This document shows, one piece after another, positions 1-8,478 of a stretch of 64,000 nucleotides of DNA. Location: assembly GCF_052118845.1 (NCBI RefSeq), contig NZ_JBQKGJ010000001.1:185072-249071 (forward strand), given 5' to 3'. Under the pieces are notes generated by a model. It had not been told where the DNA came from. It saw nothing but the letters and a program-made list of their open reading frames with translations, and made no database searches. Position numbers and translations under genes: made by a program. This DNA comes from Bilifractor sp002394235 (GTDB lineage Bacteria > Bacillota > Clostridia > Lachnospirales > Lachnospiraceae). Every line of letters begins with the position of its first letter. Position 1 is the stretch's first letter.

Positions 1-434
1 TTCAGCTTTTCCTTGATCCAACTGTTCTTGTTCTTCTTCACCGGCGCGAATCCGGCAATCTGGTTCCCCATCCTTCTCGCAAAAAAGAACACCAGAAGGT
101 TTCCCAGCAAAAAGCCGAAGTAGCACATCAAGAAAGAATGGAACCAGCCATAGATTACACCGGATGCAATCTGAATTGCAAATCCCGGAAAGACTATACT
201 GACAACCTGAAGCGCAGCCAGCACGATGATCGACAGCGGGCCCTTCCAGGAAGCCTCCCTATTGATAAACGATTCAATTTCCTTCTCATCGCCGCCGCGC
301 AGTAATTTCAGATACTGCGGGATCATATCGCCGAACGCGAACCAGATCAGCAGCACAGCGGCAGCAAGTACGCCGATATAAGCGAACAGCTTCCAGTGTT
401 TTCTCCAGAAGCAGCTGAAATCCTTCTTTTCCAT
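1..434 (-). CDS. TVP38/TMEM64 (DedA-like, VTT domain) membrane protein, C-terminus outside window
   Basis: Translating the minus strand from the ATG at 432-434 gives 144 residues that run off the left edge. A first membrane span lies at about residues 16-35. The hydrophobic block at about residues 62-115 contains FPGFAIQIASG and GFLLGNLLVFFFARRMG, the signature of the VTT/SNARE-associated family (TVP38, YtxB, DedA relatives). Members are polytopic inner-membrane proteins, some implicated in lipid scrambling or export. The basic end after the block (KKNKNSW) would be cytoplasmic or interfacial. The substrate cannot be told. No neighbouring gene seems functionally linked. Confidence 0.75.
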   Translation of the reverse strand, partial: MEKKDFSCFWRKHWKLFAYIGVLAAAVLLIWFAFGDMIPQYLKLLRGGDEKEIESFINREASWKGPLSIIVLAALQVVSIVFPGFAIQIASGVIYGWFHSFLMCYFGFLLGNLLVFFFARRMGNQIAGFAPVKKNKNSWIKEKL

Positions 435-623
435 ATATTCTCCAAATTCTGATTTGTATACCGCTTCTGCAGCAAAACAGGCTGAATCGGAAGTTCGGAT
501 ACTTCCCTGCCGGAAAAAGCGCATTATCTGCGCACCCGGCCAGACAACCATTAGATTATATAAGAAAAGATGTCTCCTGTCAAATTCAACATTCCCTGCA
601 GGATATGAGCCGTTCCGTTCTCG

Positions 624-723
624 GTAATACACCTGATATCCCTTGTCCCGAAGTCGAACCATATCGGCTCCGCCAAGGCTGTACCGTCTCAGTAATACAC
701 CTGATATCCCTTGTCCTGAAGTC
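624..723. repeat. Near-tandem duplication of the 3' end of the Kae1-like gene
   Basis: The 32 bp at 624-655 recur at 692-723 with one mismatch (period 68 bp). The right copy encodes the last residues of the gene at 689-1723 (QDKGYQVYY). The left copy lies just past its stop codon and would encode the same peptide on the same strand. This is a partial duplication of the gene end. Confidence 0.8.
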
Positions 724-1723
724 CTTTAACCGTGCGCTCCCTCAGTATATCGTCAACAAAAATTTCTCCGCTCAGCACGACACGGTTTACCTGAATTCCA
801 TTCCCGGAAGCATCGGCAACTATATTCTCACACATCTTGACCGTCATCTCCGCTACCGCGTCATGAAATTCCAGTGCAAGCTCATCCGTCGGAATGCCGC
901 CGTCCTTTGCCATGCGAAGATCTCCGATCAGACGCGGGCCGTCAGCAATCCACTCGCCGTTTTTCTTCTCTAGAATCATCCTTACCGGATACCGGTTCTT
1001 GAGAACATCAATCTGATGTGCCGCCATTCCAAATGTACCGTCATTCCATTTGCTGACCGCATTTTTGGCTGCCTCCACAAGCCTCTCTGCGCATTCACCG
1101 GGATAGGTATTCTCCTCGCAGATGCCGAGCACTGCCGCGGCTGCATCGAACAGCCGCAGCAGTGACGTTGAGATATAAGTGTCTCTTCCCGCGTCAAGTG
1201 CAATTGCGATCGTCTGGTGCAGATTCGGATCGAGAATCTGATCTGACTCATAATCCTCCCAGATCAGACCTCTGTCCTCCGCATCATTCATCATGCAGGC
1301 AAGTACCATCTGCGCGTTTTTCGTATCGTCCCTGCCTCCGAGAAGCTGAACCGGCTGCAGACACCCCATACGAATGTAGTTGCCGCTGCGCTCCGCGACC
1401 TCCGGCTCCTTCTCTTCCTCGTCCAGTTCATCATGCATCGGGACCGCATGAAGAGTCTCCCCACTGTCATCCGGTTCCTTCGTGTATTGAATCTTCAATA
1501 TATGTTCTCTGTCTCCGAGCAGAAATTCTCCGCCCCATACAGTACCGTCTTCTCCCTGAATATTGTCATCATACACAACGTAGAGAGCGGGCCCCTGAAT
1601 GTTGTATTTGTCAGCAATCGGTGCCACAACAGAGGTCAGCTTTTTCATATCCTCTGATTCGACTGTGTCCCTCTCATGCTGTCCTGCTTCGTCGTTCAGT
1701 ACAAATGTGATTTTATCATCCAT
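689..1723 (-). CDS. Kae1-like domain protein: stand-alone homologue of the HypF C-terminal part
   Basis: The 344-residue product has no acylphosphatase, zinc-finger or YrdC domain. Three segments do match the end of HypF carbamoyltransferase. At about residues 50-70 it has DGTVWGGEFLLGD. At about 118-130 it has GCLQPVQLLGG. At about 187-205 it has LLRLFDAAAAVLGICEEN, like the HypF motif GRLFDAVAALLG. The C-terminus (VVLSGEIFVDDILRER) resembles VVLSGGVFQNRLLLE. The histidine motifs that bind metal in the first half of the Kae1-like domain are absent, so carbamoyl transfer is unlikely. A GAGGGG ribosome-binding site precedes the ATG. No hydrogenase genes are visible. It may be a remnant kept under selection or a protein with another role. 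Confidence 0.6.
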   Translation of the reverse strand: MDDKITFVLNDEAGQHERDTVESEDMKKLTSVVAPIADKYNIQGPALYVVYDDNIQGEDGTVWGGEFLLGDREHILKIQYTKEPDDSGETLHAVPMHDELDEEEKEPEVAERSGNYIRMGCLQPVQLLGGRDDTKNAQMVLACMMNDAEDRGLIWEDYESDQILDPNLHQTIAIALDAGRDTYISTSLLRLFDAAAAVLGICEENTYPGECAERLVEAAKNAVSKWNDGTFGMAAHQIDVLKNRYPVRMILEKKNGEWIADGPRLIGDLRMAKDGGIPTDELALEFHDAVAEMTVKMCENIVADASGNGIQVNRVVLSGEIFVDDILRERTVKGLQDKGYQVYY

Positions 1724-2023
1724 GATCTCTGATCCCCTCTTTTGAGATAAACGCCTTCATCAATATCCGTGTTGCAGCCGGGATCCGGTTCGAAAAGTTT
1801 TTCAATTACGTCTACGTCGCCCATGCTGTCATCTGATTTAAAAATTATACCATTGCATGTACGATATGCAAATATATTTTATGTTTATAGGATTAGCGGA
1901 CTTTTACCCGGTATTTTTTTACAATTCAGATGCTCTTAACCGGGGTAATGCCTGTGAAGTAAAACGTCAATGAAATATGCCGGTGAAAATGTAATCTGCC
2001 AGTCCTTCAAAAAGCGGTTACAA

Positions 2024-2118
2024 CGAGATAAAACACGCTGCGCGAGTTTTATCTCGCTATCGCGACGCTCGCCGCACACGAATACTTCGCATTCGGCTGA
2101 GGCTCACTGTTCGCGTAA
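2024..2118. repeat. Hairpin plus dispersed repeat element (copy 1)
   Basis: A perfect 11-bp inverted repeat (CGAGATAAAAC at 2024-2034, GTTTTATCTCG at 2046-2056) is followed by about 48 bp (2071-2118). The latter reappears in the opposite orientation at 23503-23550 with two mismatches. The rest of 1724-2160 shows no convincing gene. A 42-codon open frame overlapping the start of the Kae1-like gene is too weak to call. Confidence 0.7.
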
Positions 2119-2150
2119 AAAAAACCCCGGAAGACAGATCTTCCGGGGAA
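2117..2150 (-). terminator. Rho-independent terminator of tRNA-Thr
   Basis: On the minus strand a 10-bp stem (CCCCGGAAGA / TCTTCCGGGG) with a 4-nt loop is followed by eight T residues. It begins about 12 nt after the 3' end of the tRNA. Confidence 0.93.
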
Positions 2151-2160
2151 ATCTCATTAC

Positions 2161-2233
2161 AGCTGATAACCAGACTCGAACTGGTGACCTCATCCTTACC
2201 AAGGATGCGCACTACCACCTGTGCTATATCAGC
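2161..2233 (-). tRNA. tRNA-Thr (anticodon GGT)
   Basis: The 73-nt minus-strand sequence folds as a full cloverleaf. The acceptor stem is GCTGATA/TATCAGC with discriminator T, and the D stem is GCAC/GTGC. The anticodon stem is CATCC/GGATG around loop TTGGTAA, giving anticodon GGT. The T arm is ACCAG-TTCGAGT-CTGGT. No CCA is encoded. It is transcribed alone between its own promoter and terminator. Confidence 0.96.
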
Positions 2234-2264
2234 AATCCGTCGGTGTTTCTCACCAACGAGTAAG

Positions 2265-2293
2265 ATCATATCAAAACGTTCTTCTATTGTCAA
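2265..2293 (-). promoter_or_regulatory. Sigma-A promoter of tRNA-Thr
   Basis: On the minus strand, a consensus -35 TTGACA (2288-2293) and a -10 TATGAT (2265-2270) are separated by exactly 17 bp. The -10 lies about 32 bp upstream of the mature tRNA 5' end. Confidence 0.9.
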
Positions 2294-2337
2294 GCAGATT
2301 CTACATTTATTTTCGGCAGATTCTGCATTTATTTTCA
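2294..2337. repeat. Two tandem 22-bp units upstream of the tRNA promoter
   Basis: Units 2294-2315 and 2316-2337 share the pattern GCAGATTCT-R-CATTTATTTTC and differ at two positions. They abut the -35 box, so they sit where an A/T-rich upstream promoter element would be. Confidence 0.75.
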
Positions 2338-2454
2338 GCAACGTCTTCTATTCCTGAAGACAGGGGCTTCATTGCCGCCCCAGCCCGCACGGAAGTGCGG
2401 ATATGCGTGGGAGATGAGACACATCCCCCACACACAGTGTGAACCGGCCTGCCT

Positions 2455-4296
2455 TCAGTTATAAATCACAACCGTTGTACCGGTAGGCACATTATCATAA
2501 ATATATTTTGCGTTTTCAAGCGCAAGCCGCACGCAGCCGTGAGATGTCGCTGCGCCCAGGGTTCCATCCAGAATGCGGACCGGCGAAGAAGACCCATCAT
2601 AGATTACGGAATGGAATAAATAATCTCCGGAAATCTGGCTGTAATACCAGCATTTGGTGTTGCCGCTCCAGAAATAAAGTCCCTTTATCCCCAGTCTGTA
2701 TACACCGGTAATCGTAGGCGTCGATGCTTTTCCATTGGAGCAAAGCCAGTACTTCTGGTTTTGCCAGTTATTCCTGCTTCCTGTATACACGCCTGTCCGA
2801 TGAGCGGAACGGTCAACCATCAGAAGATACCCGGTAGAGCTTGAATATCCCTGCGCTATAGCATCCATACCAGCGTGAGGGTTGACATATTTCCAGAATG
2901 TATTTGCCGTACTTCCTGGTGCGCTGCTTCCCCTGGCAACTATGCGGATCTCAACCGCCTCCAGACGATACCCATAACCGGCGGATCCGCAGTCCTCCCC
3001 GTTTGACGCCCAGCCGGTCCAGCCGAATCTCTGCACATGCGTACGATAATACACATCAAACAAATTTGCCATCTCACCGGTCAGCCGGATCCGGACCGCC
3101 TCCAGGCGAAGTCCCTTTCCTTCTGTTCCGGACAGTGCTCCGTCAGTCTTCCAGTTCTGTTCCCATCCGAGTCTCTGTATATGGGAGCAGTACGAAATAC
3201 CGCCCGTGAATCCGGTCGTCTTGTTCAGATGGATCTTCAGCGCCTCCATCCGCAGCCCCTGTCCGGTCGTCCCGCCGAGAGCGCCGTTCGAAACCTCTCC
3301 CAGATTCCATCCGTATCTCTGCACATGGGTCTGATAGGTTACTGTCGGAGCAGTGAGATAAGCAGCGTTCCGGGCGGAAGATCTCGCAGGTGCCGCCTCT
3401 CCCTTCTTCACAATCGCGACCTCATACGCCTCGACGCGGCGGCTCAGATTCGTTGTTCCGGCCAGCTCGCCGTTTTTCGCCCACGCAAGCCACCCGAAGC
3501 TCTCCACATGCGCGCGGTAATAGAGATCGTACTTGTCCGCATCGGATCCGGTCAGCTTCATGACGATTGCCTCGACCCTGAGGCTCTGTCCCGTCGTTCC
3601 CGCGACCGCCCCGTCGCTCTGCCATCCGGTCCATCTTCTCTGCTGCACATAAGTGTTGTATGTGATGCCGAGATTCTGGTCGCCTTTCACGCTGGCCCTG
3701 ATTGCCTCAACACGAAGACCCTTGCCCGTAAATCCCGCATAAGTCTGAGCTTCTGTTCCGGAAACGGCATCCTCCGCCGGCCACCCCTTCTGCTGAACAT
3801 GAGCGGCATAGCTGACAACGGGTATCTCCTGAGCGTCGTCTTTGTCGTCTTTCTCCTCTGTCTCTTCCCTCTCTTCTTCAGTAGATTCCTCAGTCGCGCT
3901 CGTGGTTTCCGAGGATGCGGATACGGAATCTGTCCCCACGATTTCTGCTTCAACTGATTCATTCGAAGCATCTGTCAAGGTGTTATCGCCCGCCTTCTCA
4001 CCGGAATCTTCTTCAGATGAGGTTCCATTTTCTGGTGTACCGATATTTTCGGATGATATATTCTCCACTCCATTATCCGCAGATGTAACCGTGTTGTACT
4101 TCGCCGTGTTGTTCTCCGCGGCATCGCTGCTATTCTCCGCACTGCCTGATGTGCCATCCAAAGAGTCATCCGTCTCTCCGGTTTCGGCAGATATATAAGA
4201 AGCTGCTGTATCCTCTGCATAAACCGGACATGCTGCAGATATCACTCCAATGGCCGTTAATATTGTGACAAGTTTAAACAGATTTTTTCTTCCCAT
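2455..4296 (-). CDS. Secreted L,D-transpeptidase (YkuD) with ChW repeats
   Basis: The ATG at 4296 has an AAGGGAG site and begins a signal peptide (LVTILTAIGVISAACPVYAED). A long acidic, Ser/Thr/Glu-rich low-complexity stretch (about residues 25-150) follows. Next come about six clostridial ChW repeats of the type GW..W..DG..AGT.G...R.EA. The C-terminus is a YkuD catalytic domain with the signature SHGCVRLAL, which supplies the catalytic Cys. Such enzymes make 3-3 cross-links or anchor molecules on peptidoglycan, and ChW repeats are thought to mediate wall or surface interactions. It sits at the downstream end of the polysaccharide locus, so a joint role in wall assembly is plausible but inferred. 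Confidence 0.9.
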   Translation of the reverse strand: MGRKNLFKLVTILTAIGVISAACPVYAEDTAASYISAETGETDDSLDGTSGSAENSSDAAENNTAKYNTVTSADNGVENISSENIGTPENGTSSEEDSGEKAGDNTLTDASNESVEAEIVGTDSVSASSETTSATEESTEEEREETEEKDDKDDAQEIPVVSYAAHVQQKGWPAEDAVSGTEAQTYAGFTGKGLRVEAIRASVKGDQNLGITYNTYVQQRRWTGWQSDGAVAGTTGQSLRVEAIVMKLTGSDADKYDLYYRAHVESFGWLAWAKNGELAGTTNLSRRVEAYEVAIVKKGEAAPARSSARNAAYLTAPTVTYQTHVQRYGWNLGEVSNGALGGTTGQGLRMEALKIHLNKTTGFTGGISYCSHIQRLGWEQNWKTDGALSGTEGKGLRLEAVRIRLTGEMANLFDVYYRTHVQRFGWTGWASNGEDCGSAGYGYRLEAVEIRIVARGSSAPGSTANTFWKYVNPHAGMDAIAQGYSSSTGYLLMVDRSAHRTGVYTGSRNNWQNQKYWLCSNGKASTPTITGVYRLGIKGLYFWSGNTKCWYYSQISGDYLFHSVIYDGSSSPVRILDGTLGAATSHGCVRLALENAKYIYDNVPTGTTVVIYN

Positions 4297-4417
4297 AAGA
4301 TCTCCCTTCTGCACAATCCATATTTTGAGTAATATAACTGCCGCACTTTCCCCGACTTATTTCCGTAATGAGTTACCTATATTATACTATACAGCAGGGA
4401 TTTATGATATAAAAATA

Positions 4418-6286
4418 TTATTCCCGGTACACAACCGGAAGCTCCCACTTCTCATCTCCCACCCGGAGTTTGAAATCCGCCTGTCTGATTGAAAGATTTG
4501 GATTATAATAAGGATCTCCCTGAACAAGCAGATCCTTCCATCTCTCCGCGAACCGGTTTATCTCCGACTGGAATCTCTTCAGTTTTTCCCCCGTGTTGTC
4601 CTGGCCTCTGGATTTTGATTCGAAATGGTAGAATTCCGCACCTGCGTCATATACAACCAGATATCCCTCCCTCCGAACACGCAGACAGAAATCGATGTCA
4701 TTGAACGCGACCTGAAATTTCTCATCCAGACCTCCGACCCTGTCATACACCTCTTTTTTTACCATCATACATGCCGCTGTTACCGCATTCAGATCCTGGG
4801 TGCAGATGGCCCGGAGTCCGTATCCGGCCAGACCGCGCCCGAGACCCGTGAACATGTGTCCGGCAATTCCGCCGGCTCCAATGATCACTCCCGCGTGCTG
4901 AATGGTATCATCCGGATAGTACAGCTTTGCGCCTACGATTCCCACATCGCTGCGCATGCAGATATCAAGCATATCCTTCATGCTCTCCGGCCGGATCATC
5001 TCTGTATCATTGTTCAAAAGCCACAGGTATCTTCCTCTGGCGAATCCGGCTCCGAAATTATTGATCGCGGAAAAATTAAACGGGCCCTTCCAGACCACTA
5101 CCCGGGTATTTGCCTTTTTCTTCAGCTCTTCATAATAAGAAAAGGTCTGTTCTTCCGTACTGTTGTTTTCTACAATGATCCACTCAAAATTCCGGTACAC
5201 AGATTTTTCTTCCACAGATTCGATGCATCGTCTCAGATCCCCGGCATGATCCTTATTCGGGACGATGATAGATACAAGCGGCTGTTCCGTCCATCTGTAG
5301 ACTGTGCGGTATATGCCGAGCACCTCTCCGATCCGTGCCTCTGCGGGAACGCCGATCCTCCGGTAATGAGCAGTTACTGCTTTTGCGCCGTTTTCGAAGG
5401 CATAGCGCTTATGCTCAGGGTCAGCCGCGGTGGAAGCCGGACTTTTTCTCCAGTGGTACAGTACTTTGGGAATATGACAGATTCTTCCGGCCTTCTCCGT
5501 ATAACGCAGAATCAGATCCTGATCCTGCGCCCCGTCAAATTCCGAATGAAACCCGCCGCACTGTTCATAGAGCCATCTCCGGAATACAAAAAGGTGACAG
5601 ATATAATTTGTGCTGCACAGAAGATCCGGATTGAAGTCCGGCTTGAAATTCGGTTCCAGATATCGGTCTCCTCTGTAGCTGATTTTATCTTCGTCTGTGT
5701 AGAGGATATCTATTTCCGGGTCCTTACTGACGGCGTCGGCGCATTCATAAAGCGCATCCGGCGCAAGCAGATCGTCATGATCGCACAGCACCATGAAATC
5801 ACCGGCAGCCATCTCCAGCGCGGCATTCGTATTTCCCGATATTCCCGCATTCTCCTCCAGGTACTTCACTTTTATCCTGGAATCCTTCCGGACGTATTCC
5901 TCAAGAATATCACGTAGAGGACTCACGGCGGGAGCGGCCTGCCTCTCCCCTTCCGGATTCACTATCTTTTTTCCCGCGATGCTTCCGTCCGCCAGGCAGA
6001 GCTCCCAGTGCGGATATGTCTGCTTCTCCACAGACTCGATCAGCTCTCTGAGAAATTTTTCCGGCGTTCGGTAGAGCGGTACGACGATGCTGAAGGTAAC
6101 CGGATGCTCAAAGCGGCGTTCTCTCTGCCGTCTCAGCTCCAGTGGCCCCGTCTCGTTTCTTCTCCGAAACGCCTTATAGTCATTCTCCGCAGTGAAGTGA
6201 ACCTGATACCAGTTGCTTATTTTTCTTCCGGTATCGCGGACGCCGTTTTCTCTCAGGTAATGAAAGGTTTTCGATACAAGATTCAT
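4418..6286 (-). CDS. Double-domain GT2 glycosyltransferase (paralogue of next gene)
   Basis: The start at 6286 (MNLVSKTF) follows AGGAG by 8 nt and overlaps the preceding stop as ATGA; an upstream in-frame start would overlap the neighbour needlessly. Two GT-A domains are visible. The first begins FSIVVPLYRTPEKF and has the DHDD metal-binding motif. The second begins LVSIIVPNKDH and has LLNNDTEM and the acceptor-side FNDIDFCLR. This layout resembles GT2 rhamnosyl- and polysaccharide transferases that add two linkages. It acts at the cytoplasmic membrane on a lipid-linked glycan before Wzm/Wzt export. Very similar to 6283-8469, which points to gene duplication. Confidence 0.88.
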   Translation of the reverse strand: MNLVSKTFHYLRENGVRDTGRKISNWYQVHFTAENDYKAFRRRNETGPLELRRQRERRFEHPVTFSIVVPLYRTPEKFLRELIESVEKQTYPHWELCLADGSIAGKKIVNPEGERQAAPAVSPLRDILEEYVRKDSRIKVKYLEENAGISGNTNAALEMAAGDFMVLCDHDDLLAPDALYECADAVSKDPEIDILYTDEDKISYRGDRYLEPNFKPDFNPDLLCSTNYICHLFVFRRWLYEQCGGFHSEFDGAQDQDLILRYTEKAGRICHIPKVLYHWRKSPASTAADPEHKRYAFENGAKAVTAHYRRIGVPAEARIGEVLGIYRTVYRWTEQPLVSIIVPNKDHAGDLRRCIESVEEKSVYRNFEWIIVENNSTEEQTFSYYEELKKKANTRVVVWKGPFNFSAINNFGAGFARGRYLWLLNNDTEMIRPESMKDMLDICMRSDVGIVGAKLYYPDDTIQHAGVIIGAGGIAGHMFTGLGRGLAGYGLRAICTQDLNAVTAACMMVKKEVYDRVGGLDEKFQVAFNDIDFCLRVRREGYLVVYDAGAEFYHFESKSRGQDNTGEKLKRFQSEINRFAERWKDLLVQGDPYYNPNLSIRQADFKLRVGDEKWELPVVYRE

Positions 6287-8469
6287 TTTCCGGTCTCCTG
6301 TCGAAGGCAGAATGGTCCGATCGTCAGAGAAAAGTTCGGATTGTAGCAGGGATCTCCCTTCGCCAGAAAATCCTTCCATGTGGACTCGAAGCGCTCCACC
6401 TCGGAGCGGAATCTCTCTACCTTTTCCCTGGTATCCTCTGACCCTCTGGATTTGGACTCATAATGGTAAAACTCCGCAGAAGGTTCGTACACAATGCGTT
6501 TCCCGAGTGCTCCGACCTTCATGCAGAAATCGATGTCGTTGAAAGCGACCGCATACTCCTCTGTGAGTCCTCCCGCCGCCTCGAAAATTTCTTTTCTCAC
6601 CATAAGGCAGGCGGCGGTAACCGCGCTGTAATCCTGTGTCATCACGGCACGGCCCATGTAACCCGGATCCCGTGAGGAGAGGTTGCAGAAGGCATGTCCC
6701 GCAACGCCTCCGAATCCGACGATGACCCCGGCATGCTGAATCGTGCGGTCCGGATACAGAAGCCTTGCTCCCGCGATCCCCACATCTTCTCTGAGGCAGA
6801 GATCTGCCATCGCCTTCAGGCTCTCCGGTCGGATCATCTCCGTGTCATTATTCAGGAGCAGCAGAAGCTCCCCTCTGGCGTGTCTCACTCCGAAGTTATT
6901 GATTCTGGAATAATTAAATGCTCCCTTATAGGTCAGAACGGTAACATTCTTCCGGTCCCGGATGGAGTCGTAATATCGGAATGTCTCCGCCTCGGTGCTG
7001 TTGTTCTCAACAATGATCCATTCATAGTTCCGATAGATCGATTTGCTGTCGACAGAATCCATGCATTTCTTCAGATCCCCGACATGATCCTTATTCGGAA
7101 CAATGATCGAAATCAGGGGCTCTTCGCCCCAGTCATACATGGTATGATAAGTACCGGCCAATACCCCATGCCCGACGCGGGCAGGGATACCGAGTCTTTC
7201 GTAATGCTCCCTGACCGCCCTGGCTCCATTTTCAAAAGCATAGGATTTAGACTCCGGATTGTCCGCCGTCGAGCCGTAGTGGCTTCTCCAGTGATAGAGA
7301 ATCTTCGGAATATGACAGATTTTTCCAGCTTTTTCTGTATATCGCAGAATCAGATCATAATCCTGCGCCCCGTCGAATTCCTTCCGGAACCCGCCGTACT
7401 TCTCATAGAAGCTTCTGGGAAAAAGGAACAGATGGCAGATATAGTTCGTGCTGCACAGGAGATCCGGATTGAAATCCGGCTTGAAGTTCGGGTCGAAACG
7501 CCTTGAAGAATCCATGGAGATCTTGTCTTCGTCGGTGTATACAATATCAACCTCCCGGTCCTGAAGCGCCTTCACAAGCTCAAAAAGAGCGTTTGGAGGA
7601 ATCACATCGTCATGATCACAGAGCACGATATACTCCCCGTCTGCCATTTTCAAAGCCTCATTTGTGTTGCCAGAGATTCCCTCATTCTTTTCAAGCCTCC
7701 GGTAGCAGATCCGAGGATCCCTTGCCGTGTATTTTTTCACCACTTCTTCTACACAGGCGTCCTCACCGCTGCCATCAGCGATGCAGAGCTGCCATTTCCT
7801 GTAGGTCTGCTTCCCGATCGACTGCAGCAGCTCTCTGAGATATTTCTTTCTGGTGCGGTATGCCGGAATAACGATGCTGATCTTTGGCTCATAACGGAAA
7901 TGATATTTCCTCTGCCTTGCCAGCTCATCTGCCTTCACATCGTTCTGTCTCGCCCATTTCTCATATGCGGGGATTTTGTCGGAGCTGTTCATTCTCCGGA
8001 CCACAAGTCCCGCGTACTTTCTGGGGCCGAACTGTCTCAGGTATTGAAAATCATCCGTGATCAGCTGCCGGCTGACATGTTTCAGCATGTCAGCCGCTCC
8101 CTCATAATGGCGGTTCTCCTGACGACTGAGCATGTTTACGGTGCGGAAATCCACCGGATATTTCTCCGATTCCGTTCCGTCCGGAGAGGTAAAAATAAGG
8201 GTGTACTGATTCTCGTCCTCTTCCTTCCTGAACCGGATCTGAAATCCCATCATCTCGTCGCTTTCCGAGCCTCCAAGCGCGCGAATCACATCAGAACGGT
8301 ACAAGGTTCTGATATCGGCAGCGACCGCTCTCCCGCTCTTCCGTTCCACCCGGATTTCTGTATGGGTCAGAGCCTTCTCCTCACCTTCTCCGCTGATCCA
8401 TGCCGCCCAGCCGGCGGCGGTCAGGACTTCCTCATCTGTTTTCGTCTCATCAATATTGTACTTTATCAT
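6283..8469 (-). CDS. Double-domain GT2 glycosyltransferase with extra N-terminal domain
   Basis: The 728-residue protein carries two GT2 domains like its downstream paralogue. The first has ISIVIPAYRTRKKY and VLCDHDDVIPP, the second LISIIVPNKDH, LLLLNNDTEM and VAFNDIDFC. About 130 extra residues precede them (GWAAWISGEGEEKAL to LIFTSPDGTES). These look like a beta-rich domain, perhaps carbohydrate binding, which I cannot assign to a named family. The start lies 9 nt after the previous stop with no strong ribosome-binding site, suggesting translational coupling. It should extend the exported rhamnose-containing glycan. Confidence 0.86.
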   Translation of the reverse strand: MIKYNIDETKTDEEVLTAAGWAAWISGEGEEKALTHTEIRVERKSGRAVAADIRTLYRSDVIRALGGSESDEMMGFQIRFRKEEDENQYTLIFTSPDGTESEKYPVDFRTVNMLSRQENRHYEGAADMLKHVSRQLITDDFQYLRQFGPRKYAGLVVRRMNSSDKIPAYEKWARQNDVKADELARQRKYHFRYEPKISIVIPAYRTRKKYLRELLQSIGKQTYRKWQLCIADGSGEDACVEEVVKKYTARDPRICYRRLEKNEGISGNTNEALKMADGEYIVLCDHDDVIPPNALFELVKALQDREVDIVYTDEDKISMDSSRRFDPNFKPDFNPDLLCSTNYICHLFLFPRSFYEKYGGFRKEFDGAQDYDLILRYTEKAGKICHIPKILYHWRSHYGSTADNPESKSYAFENGARAVREHYERLGIPARVGHGVLAGTYHTMYDWGEEPLISIIVPNKDHVGDLKKCMDSVDSKSIYRNYEWIIVENNSTEAETFRYYDSIRDRKNVTVLTYKGAFNYSRINNFGVRHARGELLLLLNNDTEMIRPESLKAMADLCLREDVGIAGARLLYPDRTIQHAGVIVGFGGVAGHAFCNLSSRDPGYMGRAVMTQDYSAVTAACLMVRKEIFEAAGGLTEEYAVAFNDIDFCMKVGALGKRIVYEPSAEFYHYESKSRGSEDTREKVERFRSEVERFESTWKDFLAKGDPCYNPNFSLTIGPFCLRQETGK

Positions 8470-8478
8470 AAAGGCTGT

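Noticed and set aside
1970..2263. A 97-codon plus-strand open frame
   Set aside because: It crosses the tRNA gene, its terminator and the dispersed repeat.
4625..5917. A 430-codon plus-strand open frame
   Set aside because: It lies antisense to the double GT2 gene, and similar shadows occur over the paralogue.
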